64,000 bases of DNA from Helichrysum umbraculigerum (GCA_949592205.1 CATIUR010000001.1:209442250-209506249); one strand, 5' to 3'. Positions 1 to 12,247 are shown, counted from the first letter of the stretch. Translations and numbers: made by a program. Notes: generated by a model from the sequence alone, not told the origin.

Positions 1-293
1 AACTAGTAACAAGTCTTAGTTATATTCATCAACTCATTTCTCGTGACATGTTATGTACATAGCATCAATAAAGTTATTTACATAAAAGCGCACCCAAGTT
101 TCTCAAGAGAGCACCAGACTGATTGATTATCATCTTTCATCAGATTAAAGCTCAGAATGCTCTTAGAGCCTGTTTTGCTTCTGAACTGCGAACTCACGGT
201 GCTAGGTTGCTTGCACTTTATGGTCTAATTCATGTACTCCGTATATTTTAACAGATGAGTTCTCTTCCACGTGGCATAAACTGTCATCACAGT

Positions 294-1232
294 TTAACGT
301 ATATGCGTTCTTCCAAAAGATGACGCTCCGATTTCACTTTGGGTATTCTGCACAACAAGTTCCATTTTTAAACGACTGTTGTAGTTGTAATTACCAGTTA
401 TCTTCTGTATATAAATACTGGCTATATACTTAAATGGGCTTTCCGTAAGAGCTCAACAATTCGTGTAATTCCAAATTAAAGAATAAGTTTCTTTAACCAC
501 AAAAGTCAATAGTACAAACTATAAGTGACAGCTTACCTGAGATTTAGAAGGAGGAAATGCATTCCAGAATCTAAGCGTTTCATCTCCAGCTCCAGTAACA
601 ATCGACTGTGAAACAAGTCATAAATAGTTGATTTTTGTCATCATCGCAAAATGTCAACCATATTAAGAGAATTTTTTGATCATTAATAGCATGTAGACCA
701 TAATTTATCAGTGTTATCGTAAGGTTACCTGTCCATCTGGTGAGATTGCAAGGAAGAGAACTCTATATGTATGACCAGTAAGAGTTGCCAACTGCAATTG
801 TTAGAAATTCACAACGAACGGAAGTCAAACTTTCAAGTTTGGATATTAACTTTTAATACATCAACATAGTCTGTAGTTATCCACACATTTTATTCTAGTA
901 GTATTTATATAACCTTAATGTAAATTATCTGATTTTTACACAGAGAACATACTCCCTGTCAATTTTGATGATAAAAATCAACATATTTGATGCTAGAAAG
1001 TCGAAAGCACAAGCCAAGATAGTATACCTTTGACATTGTAGGATAATTCCAGATTATAATTTGGTTCTTAGAGAGTCCATGCGTGCTCACAAGTTCGTTA
1101 ACATTCTTTGACCAAACAAGATTACAAACCTGATAAAGTAGCAACGGATATTAGTAGTGAAAATGGATTAGAAATTGTCACCTGTCAAAATGAGTAGGGT
1201 TGACCCGGAAAACTTTCTGTCAGCAATTTTTT

Positions 1233-1297
<65 letters not shown>

Positions 1298-4254
1298 AGA
1301 GGGTTCAAGAGGGAAGCATTTTTTGAGGGAAGGAGGGAAGTGTAATATTCATCACGGAGCATCTTAACTTCGCCAATACAAATATCAAAAATAATATAAT
1401 TTTACTCGTATATAGTAATCAAAATTGATGCTATAAAGAATATATTCACAAATGAAATTCAATTTTAAGTCATGACATGAGTTTATGAATATTTATTTGA
1501 TAAAACGTTAATATTCATCGTGGTGAATGTTAACTTAACATTCATCACGATGAATGTTAAAAAATAACATTAATTTAATTTGAACATTCATCGTGATGAA
1601 TGTTAAATTAACATTCACCACGATGAATATTAACAATTTTGGATATAAAATTCATAGCCTACAAAAAGAATTTATTAAGGAAGCTTAACATTCATAGCAT
1701 CGATTCTAATCAACATTTATTAATTTTCACTTTGACTAATGTATTAACGAAGTTAAGATGCTTCGTGATGAATATTACACTTCCCCCCTTCCCCCCAAAA
1801 AAGAGCTTCCCCCTGGATCCTCCCACTATATATATATATATATTGCAAAAGAGATAATATAATTAAATATATTCTAATCTTTTGCTTAGAATGACTTGGG
1901 AGGTTATATGCAAGAAATTCATTTGGGGTGACTTTTATGCTAACCTTTTTGATATTTCCTGTTTCATCAATCATCAGTTAGATATAACATATAACCCGAT
2001 TCAACCCATTCACATGTAGATGGGTTGAACCAGACACCTCTAGCAGACATTGTTAGGGTTTATGTCTACTCTTGAATATTCGTTAATCGTTACAAAAACT
2101 GAGAGAAAAGACCAAACTAGAATGTTATTTGACTCTTCAGAAAAAATATACAGTGCAACATTACAATACCTGACTACCAGTATCCATACAGCTCAAGCGA
2201 GAATTGGTGGTTGTGTTCCAAAATCGGATACAACGATCGGCTGTGCCGCCACCAGAAGCTAAGAGTCCGTAACTATGTGGGGACCATGCGATTGCTTTCA
2301 CAGCAGCCGTGTGTTCACAATACTTTAAGACGGGTTGTGTTGAATGTTGATTCCAGACAAAAAGCTGCATCAGTTGGACCAACAGCAATAACTTTACAAA
2401 TGTATCTTATTGTGATCCATTTAAAACCAAGAAACTTAAATAAATTGATCGCAGACCTTATTATCATTTCCGCCTGACGCTAACTCCCGGTTATCATAAG
2501 ACCACTTGAGTCCGCACACCTAAAAGTTACAATAAGAAAAATATAATAAGATATAGAAAACTACATTTATGTAACGGGAAAGAAAAAAAATCCAAGTTTA
2601 GAAATTGCTTGCCTCTGATGTATGACTGGTTAGCTTGCTAACAAAATTTTCTTGTGCACGGGGATCACGTTGAATAACACTTTTATCACGACTCCCGGAA
2701 GATAATATATTTGAACTCCAAGCTAGGGCTCCAACACGTGCTCTATGTCCTTCCATGGTTCTTACTCTCTTACTACGAAATGCATCCCATATCTACATTG
2801 TAAAGCTTCTAAGTTTTGTATGAATTCTATTAGGTAAAGAAAGATAGAGTTGATCAAGTAACAAACCAATATTACCTGGACTTTTCCATCGTTACTACCA
2901 ATAGCAAGACTTGTTCCCTGTTGCGACCACCCAACCGAACATACTGTTTCATCCAAATCACACAATTGTGTAACCTGCAGTTTGATATAATGTCAACATG
3001 AACGACAATCTATGTTAATTAATTTGCATTTAGATTAACCTTAACGTTGTTGAATTGTACCTTACTACTAGAGGCATTCCATAAATAAACACATTTACCC
3101 AATCCCACAGCCAACACATTGCTAGAAGACCAATCCACAAGATTCAGGTAAAAATCATCTTGCAGTGCTGGTGCATCCAAAATCTAAAACCAAAACATAT
3201 ATACCACACAAATTAACCACTTTTCCAGTCCTGGAACATAGTAAATATTCAAGATTTAATAAACAACAATTAACTTAATCGATATTTGAGCTTTTAGTAC
3301 TAATACCCACAAAAGATTAAAACCCACAAATATTAGGGGGTGTTTGGGGTACTTACCGGATAAGTAATCCCAAACACAACTGCTTTATCAACTTATCTGC
3401 TTATTCTGCTAATAAGCATTTCCAAACACATGCTTATCTGTGTATTTCAGTAGGAATAAGCACTTAAAAATAAGCATCCTACCACCTACTTATCTTCTTA
3501 GAAGATAAGTACTTACAAATAAGCCCAAACACCCCCTTAAAAAAGGAGAACGCTTTTTCTTTAAGCAGGTTAAACATTTGAAAATAATCATCCCCCAAAC
3601 ACTCCCTTAGGCACTTTCCTAATCATATACAGTACATAGTAGTAGAAATATTCAAGTAAACCGAATAATTCATATGAATCAAGATTTAATTTTTAGTATA
3701 CAGTACTAAAACTCCCAAAAGATTAAAACCCAATTCCCCAAATCATCAAACTATTGAAAACCCAATTCCAGAATTATAACTAAAAACTGTAGTAATTCGG
3801 GGAATCACTAACTAACCTTATAGAAAGTTTTGGGAATAATTCTTGGGGCTTTAGCAGGTCTATAAATAACATCTTCATTCAACTCATTATCAAATCCAAA
3901 CGGATATAACGAATCTGACGATTTTTTAGTCTCACTTTTAAACCGGAATATATTTGGGTTAACCGGATTATTAGTATCAACCGGTGAAGAGTTCTTCTTA
4001 TCAGGGGTACCCGGAGGAACAAAACCAAGATCCGACCCGAACAATGCGTTTCTTAAAAGGGCAGAGTAAGTGGCGGAATTTGATGATGACGGCGGCGACG
4101 GAGATAGACCGAATAGGGCGAAATTGGATGAGGATCGTGAGGGGATAAAACGGTCGCTGATGATTGTACGTGATGGAGATTGGTTGTAATGATTTGGGGT
4201 TTTGGGTTGTGATGATGATAATGATAATGGGGTTTCATTGTTTTTGCTGTTCAT
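294..4254 (-). CDS. FZR: FIZZY-RELATED / CCS52 (Cdh1-type) APC/C activator, 10 exons
   Basis: A WD40 protein that in this family binds the anaphase-promoting complex, recruits cyclins for ubiquitination, and drives mitotic exit and endoreduplication. Exons on minus: 4254-3817, 3183-3061, 2974-2876, 2792-2613, 2519-2457, 2364-2170, 1129-1028, 791-729, 605-537, 347-294; all are multiples of three and join to 461 aa, normal for FZR. Seen: C-box DRFIPSR (residues 34-40), Cdh1-specific motif YSALLRNALFG (63-73), RxIPKTxYK linker, a seven-bladed WD40 region with the family signature LASGGGTADRCIRFWNT, and a C-terminal Ile-Arg tail. Splice sites are GT-AG except intron 4, which begins GC. Introns 1 and 6 carry transposon insertions. 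The Cdh1-specific motif separates it from CDC20; CCS52A versus B is not resolved. The intact frame indicates a functional gene. Confidence 0.95.
1237..1295. repeat. (AT)n microsatellite in FZR intron 6
   Basis: A nearly pure AT dinucleotide run of about 59 bp, directly abutting the left end of the inverted-repeat element that follows. A shorter TA run flanks that element's other end, so the element probably inserted into a TA microsatellite. Confidence 0.9.
1296..1826. mobile_element. Inverted-repeat (MITE-like) element in FZR intron 6
   Basis: About 80-bp imperfect terminal inverted repeats: the left end runs from GGAGAGGG to CATCTTAACTTCG, and the right end is its reverse complement, ending at about 1826. 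TA runs flank both sides, so the exact TSD cannot be read. The interior (about 1508-1632) holds nested copies of the palindrome CATTCATCGTGATGAATG. No transposase is encoded. The superfamily is unassigned. Confidence 0.75.
3336..3536. mobile_element. Tourist/PIF-Harbinger-type MITE in FZR intron 1
   Basis: Ends GGGGGTGTTTGG and CCAAACACCCCC form a terminal inverted repeat, and the element is bracketed by TTA (3333-3335 and 3537-3539), the target site of the PIF/Harbinger superfamily. It is 201 bp and non-coding. A second similar end (CCAAACACTCCC followed by TTA) at about 3594-3609 suggests a nested or alternative longer copy. Confidence 0.85.
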
Positions 4255-4427
4255 GCTTTTGATTTTGTGGAATTGTTAGATTTGGGGTTTGTTTTCCCGG
4301 GAATAGTAGACCGATATTGGGATTTTTGCCAGGAAATTTATATATTTATTTATACATACATACCTTTTTTGATATTACTATTTATTATTTATTTATTTAT
4401 TTTAGTAAAGTAGTAATTTTTTGTTAA

Positions 4428-5025
4428 TCTTATAAATATATAATAATAGGAAACATCTAATGATGTCATCAAAATTTATATTAACGAATAGAATTGTTCA
4501 ATTTTGTAAAATTGGCTAATATTTAGGACTCGATGACATTGTCATTCATAATATAAAAAAACATTTAAACAAAAACTTTTACTTTATTCAACTTTCTTAT
4601 ATATTCTATATATTATTTAATTAATTTATGTGTCCATCGTATTTAATTGATAATGATAACATACATAAATCCTTATTAGATAAGAAGTATAACATAAACG
4701 TTTACGGTTTAATCGATTACCTATAGACAAAAAAAAGTATAAATAATAAATACTAATTAATTATGAAAAAAAAGACACACTAAGTGTTATAAAATTAATT
4801 ATTTTTCCTTGCATAACCCATTGGTTAAAATTTATGACTCGATGTCATCGTAATTAATGATATAAAAAAATATTTAATCAAAACCTTTAATTTTATTAGA
4901 TATACTTTTTAATAGATATAATAAATACAAATTCCTTATAAAAAAAGAAGAAGACAAACTAAGTATTATAAAATTAATTATTTTTCCTTGCATAGCCCGT
5001 GTGTATACACGGGTTTAAAGGCTAG
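4428..5025 (+). mobile_element. Non-autonomous Helitron (598 bp)
   Basis: The 5' end TCTTATAAATATATAATAATAG follows A, and the 3' end CTAG is followed by T, as expected for insertion between A and T without a target duplication. A hairpin (CCCGTGT...ACACGGG) lies about 8 bp before CTAG. An approximately 180-bp segment near the 3' end is repeated inside (copies around 4784 and 4961). No protein is encoded. It lies in the promoter-side spacer of FZR. Confidence 0.82.
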
Positions 5026-5059
5026 TTAAATAAATAAATAATCTGATCCGTTTTTAGTG

Positions 5060-5190
5060 GGCTAATGATATTTTCACCTTCCAAATTGATAGATCCACCA
5101 TAGTTATGCATTAACAGATTGTACAGTACAACCTGTTAATGCATAATTATGGTGGATTTATCAATTTGAATGGTGAAATTATCACCACCC
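5060..5190. mobile_element. Palindromic Mutator-type MITE
   Basis: A near-perfect foldback of 131 bp (left GGCTAATGATATTTTCACC, right the reverse complement of GGGTGGTGATAATTTCACC), flanked by the 9-bp direct repeat TTTTTAGTG (5051-5059 and 5191-5199). A 9-bp TSD with ends starting GG suggests a Mutator-like deletion derivative. Confidence 0.72.
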
Positions 5191-5250
5191 TTTTTAGTGT
5201 TTGGTACGGTGAAATTGATTTTGACTTTTTAGTGTTTATAGATGTAATAA

Positions 5251-7428
5251 TGTAACATCCTGTTTCTGGGCCTGGAAATAAATTGTATTTTAATAAGTTT
5301 GGTTGGTTTATTTGAAAATAAACAAGTGAAAGAGCCTCAGTTTTTATTGTGACTAATAAAATATCGGTTGTTTTAAATAAACGAAGTTGACGGTAAAATA
5401 AAAGTATATTAAATTACGGGTATTTTCGGGTTCCAGACAATAGGTTAAGAACGGGTATAATTTATACTAATAATAAAAGTGGGCGGTGGAATTCTCTGGA
5501 TCATTTGTTACCTACCATTCTTCTTTGTTTCTTGAAAACTCTTGAACGCTCATTCTCTCAAACATTCAAAGAAATCAAAAGAAATTATCATAGAAATTGT
5601 GTGGATTCAAGTTTGTGAAAATCAGATCATCATCATTCATATCATTTTCTTCCATTGAATTGTAAGTTCCTTTTTGTGTTCTTGAGCTTATTTTGTAGAA
5701 ATTGGTAAAATGATGAACACATGTGATTATGTGAAATTGATGCTAGAGATTAGTTACAATATGATTAGATGACGATTTTAACATGTTTACATAGTGATTA
5801 TATTTTAGAAATTGCTAGTGTTCTTCATTATAGCTCATAGGTTAGGTTTTAGTAATTTTGATGATTTGATGATGATGCATGAGTAGGATTGTTGTTAGAT
5901 GATGTTTGTTATTGTTGTTTTATGTTTATAGTTGAAGTTTGTGGTTATTTACTTGGTAATTTCGAGTTGTAAACTGATTTGGTGATAAATTTGGGTTAGA
6001 GTTCGAGTATGCAAGTTGCAGGTCTGGCTTTGCTGAAAATCGCTCGAACGCGATCCCGGTGGCCTCGGCCGGATCGCGTTCCACAGTTATAATTTGATGT
6101 CGAGTCGTTTTGTTCTGATGAACGCGATCCTGAACCTCTATTCCGGATCGCGTTGCTCTTTGTATTTTGAGTCAAATTGGTTTTGTTCTTGTGAACGCGA
6201 TCCCGTCTCATCTCCTGGATCGCGTTTCCTAGTGTAATCTTGCAACAGAATATTTTTATAAGGAGGAACGCGATCCAGCCACATTTTCCCGGATCGCGTT
6301 CGCATGAATTATTTTGAAGGATTTTGTAAATTTTGAAAATGCATAAGTGTTTAGAAGATAGTGTATTTAGTGGCACTTTATGCTTAGAAATATATGTTTT
6401 GAATGATGATTATAATGTTGATAATATTATGATTTATATAAGGATTCGTGATAAGTGTTAAACCGTTACTGACTTGATGTTGTTGTTGTTTCCAGATAAG
6501 CGGACGGCCACTCAGTAAGATAAGACCTCTGAGTTGGCGATCAGACGTAAATATTTGGTGAGTGGAATTGTAGTCCTCGGTTCCACCCAGTTGTAACGGG
6601 TTCGGTTACAACGGGTAACCAGGATGGTTTATATTAGTAGGTTGTTGTTATTGGTCGTACCGGTACCAGTCTTGTCTGTTTTGTTTATGTTGCTGATTAT
6701 ATGAGTTGTTGTGCGATTGTCGTTGAATTGTTGATCAGTTGTGAACAGTTGTGAACTGTTGCTTGTGTTGTGTGTTTTTGCATTGTGAATGCAACGTGGT
6801 TGTTTTCAGAGGTCAACTGCTGTCTGGGTTGGGTTTGGGTACTACTGTGTAGTTGTCGAGGTTTCTTTGAGACACATAGTTGAGAACAAGCCTAGTCAGT
6901 GAAGGTAGTACTCAAGCTATCGGTTGATTACTGGGATTGGCTTGGCGCCCAGTAGTCGTGGTTTCTGGGTTGGATGGATACCAGGAACCGCCGGTCCTCT
7001 TGACGTTATGTGCTTATGTGTTTAATTGTTGTTGTTGCTTTGTTGTAAGACTTGTTATGAGTGGGTTGAACCGTCGGTTACGGTTCCATTCACTTAGCAT
7101 TGACTAATCCCTCGTTGTTTAATGTTTTGCAGATTGTGGTTAGTTGATGTAGATGTAGATGTTCGGGTTGTAGAGGTTGACTGGAAGTTTGACTAAAGCT
7201 TGGCGCAACTCTGACCTTTTGTGAATGTCTTTTGGAAAACGTTTTATATAAGCCCGTTTGTGTTAATATGGTTGTAAATGTTTAACTAATGTTGTCATAC
7301 TTTGTAGTCGTTAAACCTGGAAGCATAGTAAGTCGGTAAATGCTTTGTTTTGGGGACTTGCGCTTCCGATTTTCGAAATATAATATATAAATGATATGTT
7401 TTGGTTTGCGTAAGGACCGGGCCTTACA
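5251..7428 (+). mobile_element. Solo LTR of a long-LTR retrotransposon (2178 bp)
   Basis: The segment starts TGTAACATCC and ends GGCCTTACA (TG...CA with a short terminal inverted repeat TGTAA/TTACA), flanked by identical 5-bp duplications AATAA (5246-5250 and 7429-7433). No internal domain, primer site or coding sequence is present, so it is a solo LTR left by LTR-LTR recombination. Its size and its hairpin array at about 0.8-1.05 kb from the LTR start resemble the LTR of the chromovirus at 56103, which suggests a related lineage but is not shown by sequence identity. Confidence 0.88.
6046..6301. repeat. Four-unit array of 73-74-bp hairpin repeats inside the solo LTR
   Basis: Arms GAACGCGATCC and GGATCGCGTT occur as four inverted pairs, with left arms starting at 6046, 6120, 6193 and 6266 (spacing 74, 73, 73 bp). 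The loops of 13-14 bases differ between units, while the arms are conserved. Confidence 0.9.
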
Positions 7429-7583
7429 AATAAAATGTGACGTGAAGTGGTACGTTTTGAATCACATATTGATTCTCACTTCGCTAACATAGAGCTTAAC
7501 AAATAATTACATGTAACAGTAATAATAATAATTACTATAGGTAACATAGAACTTAACAAATTGCTTGTATTTGATATTATGTA

Positions 7584-8616
7584 GACAAAATTACACGGAT
7601 CGTCTATGTGATTTGCTCCAAATAACACTTTTACTTAGATCATCCCTGTAGTTGCAATTTATTGCGTAGATAGTCCTTTTGTCTAACGATCGTTAGTTTA
7701 ATACATTAAAGGACCTTGAGTGTAATACTATTAATAATAGAGACTATTTGTATATTTTTTAATTTTAAAAATTTAAATTTATATAATATTCTTTTCTAAT
7801 TGAATTAAATAATTTAACTTTTTACTAAACTTTTCAATTCAATTTAACTATTTTTATAAAAAAATTTATTTAAAATACTTTTTGTTTGACAATAAAAATG
7901 ATGAACTTAATCATTCTAGTTTGTGCAAATGATTTTATCTACACTAATTCATCAAGAATATTATTAAAATCTTCAAACAATCACTACCAATAATTGTCAC
8001 ATCTGAAAATACGCATGAATGAACCGTTTCTTAAATTTATCAAATTTGAAAATTACAAAATAAAATTGAAAAAATATGATAAAGTTATCTCAAACTTTGA
8101 AAAAACAAAACCTAGATTGAACAATAACTTGTATGAACTTTGAGGTTGTGGCTTCAAGTCGTGAGGTGGACTATTGTGTAAATATTCATGGAAAATGTAT
8201 TTATTCCTGATATGGATGTTTGAGTACTTGTTTTTCTTTAAAAAAAATAGATACTGAAAAGTGAAAACGAACACAAGATATGTGAAATCGAAACTAGAAT
8301 TAACAAGTTGATTATTTCAATTGTCACAAAAAAATAAATATTAAAAAAATCAACTAAAATAGTTAAATTGAATTGAAAAGTTTATTAAAAACAACTTGCA
8401 TAATTTCAATTAAAAAAGGCATTAAATTACTTTCATGTTTAAAAAATAAAAATTACACGAATAGCCCCTGCCATTAACATTGTTACATTCAAGGTCCATT
8501 AACGAACTAAACTAACAATCATTAGACATAAGGACTATCTACGCAACAAATTGCAACTACAGGGACGGGGAGTGTTATTTGAAGCAAACCACATGGATGA
8601 TCGGTGTAATTTTATC
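7584..8616. mobile_element. Non-autonomous Mutator-like element (1033 bp)
   Basis: Terminal inverted repeats of about 150 bp begin GACAAAATTACACGGATC at the left; the right end, reverse-complemented, begins GATAAAATTACACCGATC. Flanks carry the exact 9-bp duplication TATTATGTA (7575-7583 and 8617-8625). Long TIRs plus a 9-bp TSD are diagnostic of the Mutator superfamily. The AT-rich interior encodes no transposase. Confidence 0.9.
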
Positions 8617-8791
8617 TATTATGTATCAAGGTTAAAATGAAAATTGGGCTTATAGTAACCAATAACACCGATCAATCAATTATTGTGAATATAAAGCAAA
8701 GCTTAATATGATCATGATAAACAATTGAATTCCGAGTGTAGCAACACGTACGTCGTAAATGATGTGCGTGTTAATGAAAAGGCTAAGTACA

Positions 8792-9963
8792 TTAATGAAA
8801 ATTAACATTTGCTTGATAGGTCAATCCTAAGTTCCAGTTAGCCGGGGCGACATTGTTAGCCACGATGGTCTGTTTGGTTGTGTAGGAGGTTATCCTGAAC
8901 GAAAGGGCTTGACCTTTAAGCGTCGCAAAGGCTTGGTACGAGGCTCCCCAATTGTGGCTCATTGTGATCCATGCGGTTTTCGTCCCTTTGACCGACATTT
9001 GGCTAATGTCACCAGCACCACCAACATTCATCACAAACACCAACAGCCAGTATCCATTTCCCTGAAAAGAGAACCTGATACCACCCTTCCGAACACAAGG
9101 TACCCTAAATACAAAAACAAAACAATCAAATAAACAAAGCTTCATTAATGCGTTGTACTTTCTGCATCAATAGGAGACCCATCAACCAGGAGGCTGTGAG
9201 TTTAAGTCTCATTAAAGATCGACAATGTGTTGTATATAATTTTTGGAATAAGATGTAGGTTTGTCAGTAAAAAAAATTAAACTAAAATAAATAAGTATTG
9301 TACTTGTATGACTCGTAAAGGGTATATATGGAAATCTACCTGCTGTACATGATGGGAACAATACCAGCTTTCCACTGTGCGATTTGTTCGAAGGCAGGCT
9401 TAGCCATGTCAAAATGGGTTCGTGGAGGATTGCACCATCCACCTTTGTTCGAGTCTTCAGACCAATTAGGTGGGCATAGATTTGTAGCTGTGATGGTGGC
9501 TATACCTTTGGAACACCATGGAGATTGGACACACCGAATCTGAAAACACTGACCGCATGCGAATCCCTTGCTATAGATAGACGAGCTCAGTGCTGCTGTG
9601 TTCGTTCCATACCCGTTAGTCACCACGTTACCATATCCACAAGAACCCCCTGCATAAAGTTTTAAGCACACTCAGTCACCATAATTTATTTACCATTCAA
9701 AGAAGGTACATGAGCTTAATTAGCCTGATTCGATTAGTATGAAACAGGAGACAGTTAGACCTAACAATATGATCATGAAATTAGCATGTACCCATGGTTG
9801 AAGTGGCTGAATCGTCACCATAAAATGTGGCATGAGCTAGAGTCCAAGGGCTCGGCCGATAAACAGCCGGTGCACGATATGCAGCTGCTGTTACACAACC
9901 CAAACGAGACGACATCATTGTGATGAATACACAGAGTCCCAATAGAGGATGAAATCGAGCCAT
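8792..9963 (-). CDS. EXPA7: Alpha-expansin, root-hair EXPA7/EXPA18-like, 3 exons
   Basis: Secreted wall-loosening protein that acts on cellulose-xyloglucan contacts. Exons 9963-9792, 9649-9340 and 9104-8792 join in frame (phases 1 and 2) to 264 aa, normal for the family. Seen: N-terminal signal peptide (MARFHPLLGLCVFI..., likely cut after the TAAA region), the GH45-like domain with TMGGSCGYGN and the His-Phe-Asp motif in PRTHFDMAKPAF, eight spaced cysteines, then the C-terminal domain with YWLLVFVMNVGGAGDI, SHNWGASYQAF and NVAPANW. These C-terminal blocks match the EXPA7/EXPA18 clade expressed in root hairs; the clade call rests on remembered family features, so it is less certain than the alpha-expansin call. 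Both introns have GT-AG ends. Confidence 0.93.
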
Positions 9964-10048
9964 TGTGTATCCTTAAGTTCGTTGCTGGGCCAAAATTAAC
10001 TGAATCGTTCAAGTGTGTACAACGTACCTAATTAACTCACTGTTGCTG

Positions 10049-10060
10049 CATATTATATAG
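10049..10060 (-). promoter_or_regulatory. Probable TATA box of the expansin gene
   Basis: On the minus strand CTATATAATATG lies about 90 bp before the start codon, giving a 5' UTR of about 60 nt. A second TATATATAA-like run lies at about 10073-10084. Confidence 0.5.
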
Positions 10061-10213
10061 CAACTAGGCTGCATTATATATAGGACAATAACAAGTAATA
10101 GTTAACTAAAATGACAAGTCCTCACGAAGAGTTATCAAAGTTGCTTACTTTTTCAATGTCAAATATATATGAAATATATGATATATGTGCCATGCAACCA
10201 GGCAATAACTTGG

Positions 10214-10229
10214 AACGTGCAAGCAGGTT
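10214..10229 (-). promoter_or_regulatory. Candidate root-hair element (RHE) near-match
   Basis: Minus strand reads AACCTGCTTGCACGTT, about 250 bp before the EXPA7-like start codon. The RHE consensus as I recall it is WHHDTGNNN(N)KCACGWH. The TG, the spacing and the GCACGTT core fit; one degenerate position (D) is C instead. The inferred role is RSL-type bHLH-driven root-hair expression. Confidence 0.35.
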
Positions 10230-10299
10230 TTATCTCATTCAATATTATTATTTATTAATATTATCTTCAACTAACCTTTTCATTAAACCTAACACTTAT

Positions 10300-11332
10300 A
10301 TGTCTATTAATTATTAATTAATTAATTTAAGTATTTAACTATAATATCTTTAGCTGCCACCTTGTAAATGTTTTTAATATTGTGATTCATCATCATAAAA
10401 ATATTTCAGGTATTTTGAATAAAAGTGACTCATTATTTGAATGTTTAATTTTAAGGTCAAACAAAGTCAATGTAGCATTGTGATCACTCTGGTTTGTTGA
10501 TTGGTTCTCAGGGAAAATATGTGTCACCCAATTACTCTAATATATATAAAAGTCCACATTTATAAAATTGCCATTTTGGTGTGTATAGTATGTATCCAAC
10601 CGAAATTATATATGCAAACGTTGAATAATGAAACACCAAAACAAGTATACGTCTTTCTATGAATTATTCTCCGTGATTTTGTTTAAATCATTGATTAATT
10701 TTGCTGTATATGTTAATTTATGCATACACAAAAGTACATAAGTTAAGCTTATGAAAAATTATATAACAAAATTAATTTTTAGTATAATATGGTCACATTA
10801 ACATTTCAATTTAATATAACCTTCAAAATTATAATTCAATCATTTATAGCTTATTTTTAATTCTATCTTTCTTTTTGTTATTCTAAATTTCACGTTAAAA
10901 ATACTCTTCTTGTAAAAAATGAACTTAAAGGTAAATTTGGAGTGGAATCAAATGTCTAAGCAATATTATAGCAGTTAATTTATGTAATTAACAGATTATA
11001 TTCGTCAGTGTTAGAAAAAAGCAAATTTAAACTGTTAATCATGTAAATCAAAAGTTGAGATCGCCCCTCCATTTTTCAACTCAAAATGCACCCCACCTCA
11101 ATACATTACCATGTAAATTTATAAATAAAAAGGTGAAACTTAAAAATAAAATCATAACATAAAATAAGTTATGAATTTGAAGCTTACTTTGCGCTCATTC
11201 TATGTTTTTTAGAAACACTATCTACCCACAATTATTATATATACCACGAATATTTTCAAATTGACTTTCACAAAATTTGAACACACAACCATTAAATTGA
11301 AAGGTTCCCGACGGCATGCACACCGCTAGGGC
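10300..11332. other. Intergenic AT-rich DNA
   Basis: I see no gene, RNA or delimited element in this stretch, only AT-rich spacer with short A/T runs and stops in all frames. Confidence 0.6.
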
Positions 11333-11340
11333 ATCGAGCC

Positions 11341-11910
11341 CAGTGGCGGATCCAGAAAAATAAGTCGTGGGGGGCCTTGAATAATTAACGTAAAAATTTG
11401 GAGCTCATAAAAATAGCATAGCGTATGCAGAATTAAATAGAACCAAACAAGTCATCTTTAACAAATAACAACCTACACAAGTTTATTACGAGTATCATAA
11501 GACAACAAAAAAGTAACTTCAATACATTAACCAAACTAATAAAAAAGAAAACTAAACAATAAACAACCAATAACAATTTTAAAAGAATTATCAATTATTT
11601 ATGTCCAAATACTATAAAAGTAGTAAATCAAACTAACATACAAGATTTATATTTGGTACACTATAACTAAACAGGTGGATAAATTTTTACAAGAAATCTA
11701 ACTAATATGTACTTTGACTTCTTAATTTTGTTGGGCTAGTTTCAGTTATAAATTCATAATTCAGAGTTTGACTTCTTAAGTTCGTTGGGCTTGGGGGCCA
11801 ATTGTTATGGGCTAGTTTAAAAGTGACAATATAACCATTAAGATAGAGAGGTAACTGTTGGGTCATGGGGGGCCCGGGCACCCCACCCTTGTACATCAGA
11901 TCCGCCCATG
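11341..11910. mobile_element. Non-autonomous hAT element (570 bp)
   Basis: Starts CAGTGGCGGATCCAG; the right end, reverse-complemented, starts CATGGGCGGATCTGATG. It is flanked by the 8-bp duplication ATCGAGCC (11333-11340 and 11911-11918). The 8-bp TSD and CA...TG ends with a short imperfect TIR fit hAT. The interior is AT-rich with GGGGGGCC and GGGGCCC patches near each end and has no transposase. Confidence 0.85.
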
Positions 11911-12247
11911 ATCGAGCCTATGGTGCGCCCATTCTATGTTAAAAGTAGTTTGAACAAATAAGCAGGTAATAGTACATTTTCACACCATGCAAACAGCTCA
12001 TCGGTTCTTTCTTTGTGAATTCTTATGCAAGTTTCAAAGGTACGAATACTTTTTTATTTTTGTCTATATAATTTGTATATCTCAAGCCTTAATCGATTGA
12101 CATTACTTGTTTATGCATATGATGATAAATTGATAATTATTACTCGATTCTAGTTATTTGTACACATTGGATGTAGTCGGTACTCATACATGGTTAAATG
12201 CAGTAAAGGTGTTTGATAAAATGCTTGAATGAAAACGGAAACGTATC

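Noticed and set aside
6046..6301. Regularly spaced repeats resembling a CRISPR array
   Set aside because: Plant nuclear DNA inside an LTR. The repeats are inverted pairs with short loops, not direct repeats with unique spacers of constant length.
12130..12235. Possible pentatricopeptide-repeat fragment (LNAVKVFDKMLE)
   Set aside because: Only about 12 residues fit the PPR pattern and a stop follows directly; too short to call.
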